From: Streptomyces tauricus
GTDB taxonomy: Bacteria; Actinomycetota; Actinomycetes; Streptomycetales; Streptomycetaceae
Assembly (NCBI RefSeq): GCF_014650955.1
Contig: NZ_BMVY01000014.1
Span: forward strand, 124,001-188,000
DNA: 64,000 bases
Reading direction: 5' to 3'
Positions within the stretch are counted from its first letter, which is position 1; each line of letters starts with the position of its first letter. Below are positions 63,220 to 64,000 of the stretch, piece after piece. A model generated the notes under the pieces. It was not told where the DNA came from and made no database searches. It saw only the letters and a list, made by a program, of their open reading frames with translations. Both the position numbers and the translations under genes were made by a program.

Positions 63220-64000
63220 TCAGCTTTCGCCGCCGGCCTCCCGGGATGTCGCCTCCGCCGCCTTCGCGGCCGCGCTGCCCGGACGCTTGCGGGCCACCCA
63301 GCCCTCGATATTCCGCTGCTGGCCACGGGCCACGGCCAGCGAACCGGGCGGTACGTCCTTCGTGATCACGGAGCCGGCCGCGGTGTAGGCACCGTCCCCG
63401 ATGGTGACAGGAGCCACAAACATGTTGTCCGAACCCGTCTTGCAGTGCGAGCCCACCGTCGTGTGGTGCTTGGCCTCGCCGTCGTAGTTCACGAAGACGC
63501 TGGCGGCACCGATGTTCGAGTACTCGCCGATCGTCGCGTCGCCCACGTAGGAGAGGTGCGGGATCTTCGTGCCCTCGCCGACGGTGGCGTTCTTCGTCTC
63601 CACATACGTACCCACCTTGGCCTTCAGACCGAGGCGGGTGCCGGGGCGGAGATACGCGAAGGGACCCACGTTCGCCTGGGGGCCGATCTCCGCGCCGTTC
63701 GAGACGGTGTTGTCGACGCGGGCGCCCGCGCCCACCGTGGTGTCGTTCAGGCGGGTGTTGGGGCCGACCTCGGCGCCCTCGCCCAGGTGCGTGGCGCCCT
63801 GGAGCTGGGTGCCCGGGTGCACGATCGCGTCCTGCTCGAAGGTGACGGTGACGTCGACCCACGTCGAGGCAGGGTCGACGACGGTCACGCCGGCGAGCAT
63901 CGCGTCCCGCAGCAGACGGTCGTTGAGGATGCGGCGGGCCTCCGCGAGCTGCACTCGGTTGTTGATGCCGGCGATCTCGTGGTGGTCGTCCGCCACGGCG
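63220..64000 (-). CDS. glmU: GlmU, C-terminal acetyltransferase part (gene cut by window end)
   Basis: 260 C-terminal residues of the bifunctional GlmU, which acetylates glucosamine-1-phosphate and then joins it to UTP, giving UDP-GlcNAc for peptidoglycan. The visible part ends the N-terminal domain (ADDHHEIAGINNRVQLAEAR) and includes the left-handed beta-helix with hexapeptide repeats (TVGAGARVDNTVSNGAEIG) and the catalytic YLRPGTRLG and FVNYDGEAKHHT region. The N-terminal uridylyltransferase is outside. The C-terminal tail is Ala/Glu-rich. The frame is open to the last base. Confidence 0.96.
   Translation of the reverse strand, partial: AVADDHHEIAGINNRVQLAEARRILNDRLLRDAMLAGVTVVDPASTWVDVTVTFEQDAIVHPGTQLQGATHLGEGAEVGPNTRLNDTTVGAGARVDNTVSNGAEIGPQANVGPFAYLRPGTRLGLKAKVGTYVETKNATVGEGTKIPHLSYVGDATIGEYSNIGAASVFVNYDGEAKHHTTVGSHCKTGSDNMFVAPVTIGDGAYTAAGSVITKDVPPGSLAVARGQQRNIEGWVARKRPGSAAAKAAEATSREAGGES

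Overview
The window is a GC-rich (roughly 70% G+C) actinobacterial chromosome segment, almost certainly from a Streptomyces. The evidence is the codon bias, the frequent GTG starts, the divisome protein SepX, an SsgA-like sporulation protein, an Rpf resuscitation factor, and a gene order that, from memory, runs parallel to the S. coelicolor core (about SCO3180 down to SCO3122). There is no phage, plasmid, transposon, CRISPR array or rRNA operon. It reads as core chromosome with small accessory insertions and many short intergenic repeats. About 60 genes are annotated; the first (moeA) and last (glmU) are cut by the window edges.

Layout. 1-2500: molybdenum-cofactor genes moeA-moaC-mog and a RimJ-like acetyltransferase. 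2677-4322: sepX, then a tRNA-Ala(CGC) and its terminator. 4372-6205: a small zinc-ribbon protein, a GNAT enzyme, exonuclease III and a 21-bp tandem repeat. 6243-10400: a MerR regulator divergent from a Baeyer-Villiger-type monooxygenase/hydrolase/SDR operon. 10482-17720: a small charged protein, a giant Tricorn protease, and a TetR regulator with an MMPL exporter. 18047-22710: a YbaK protein, an EamA transporter, a broken AraC regulator and a serine hydrolase. 22736-25345: a CbiMN-CbiQ-CbiO metal importer whose upstream region carries a Nur-like box, which suggests nickel.

25521-31866 is a cell-envelope neighbourhood: an SsgE-like protein, two tandem penicillin-binding proteins and a protein O-mannosyltransferase. 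31929-40881: rsmI, a zinc-ribbon protein, tatD, rpfB, ksgA, ispE and an ABC-F ATPase. 41094-44984: two tandem membrane-anchored PQQ-propeller proteins with Pro/Gly/Tyr-rich tails. 45531-53952: two LuxR-type orphan regulators bracketing a sodium/sugar symporter and the galT-galE-galK operon, ending with a MarR regulator. 54071-64000: a methyltransferase, a VOC protein, a desaturase-TetR operon, ppc, a membrane protein, then pth, rplY/ctc, prs and glmU.

The most notable non-coding features are palindromic operators in front of a PBP gene and between divergent regulator/target pairs, eleven probable leaderless promoters, exact 21-, 34- and 81-bp tandem repeats, and a dispersed repeat with core GCGCAGTTCCCCGCGCCCCT at several intergenic places. 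I saw no strong candidate for a wholly new system. The best leads are the MerR/monooxygenase operon, the paired PQQ proteins, the Asp-less LuxR regulator and the His/Tyr-rich tail of RpfB.
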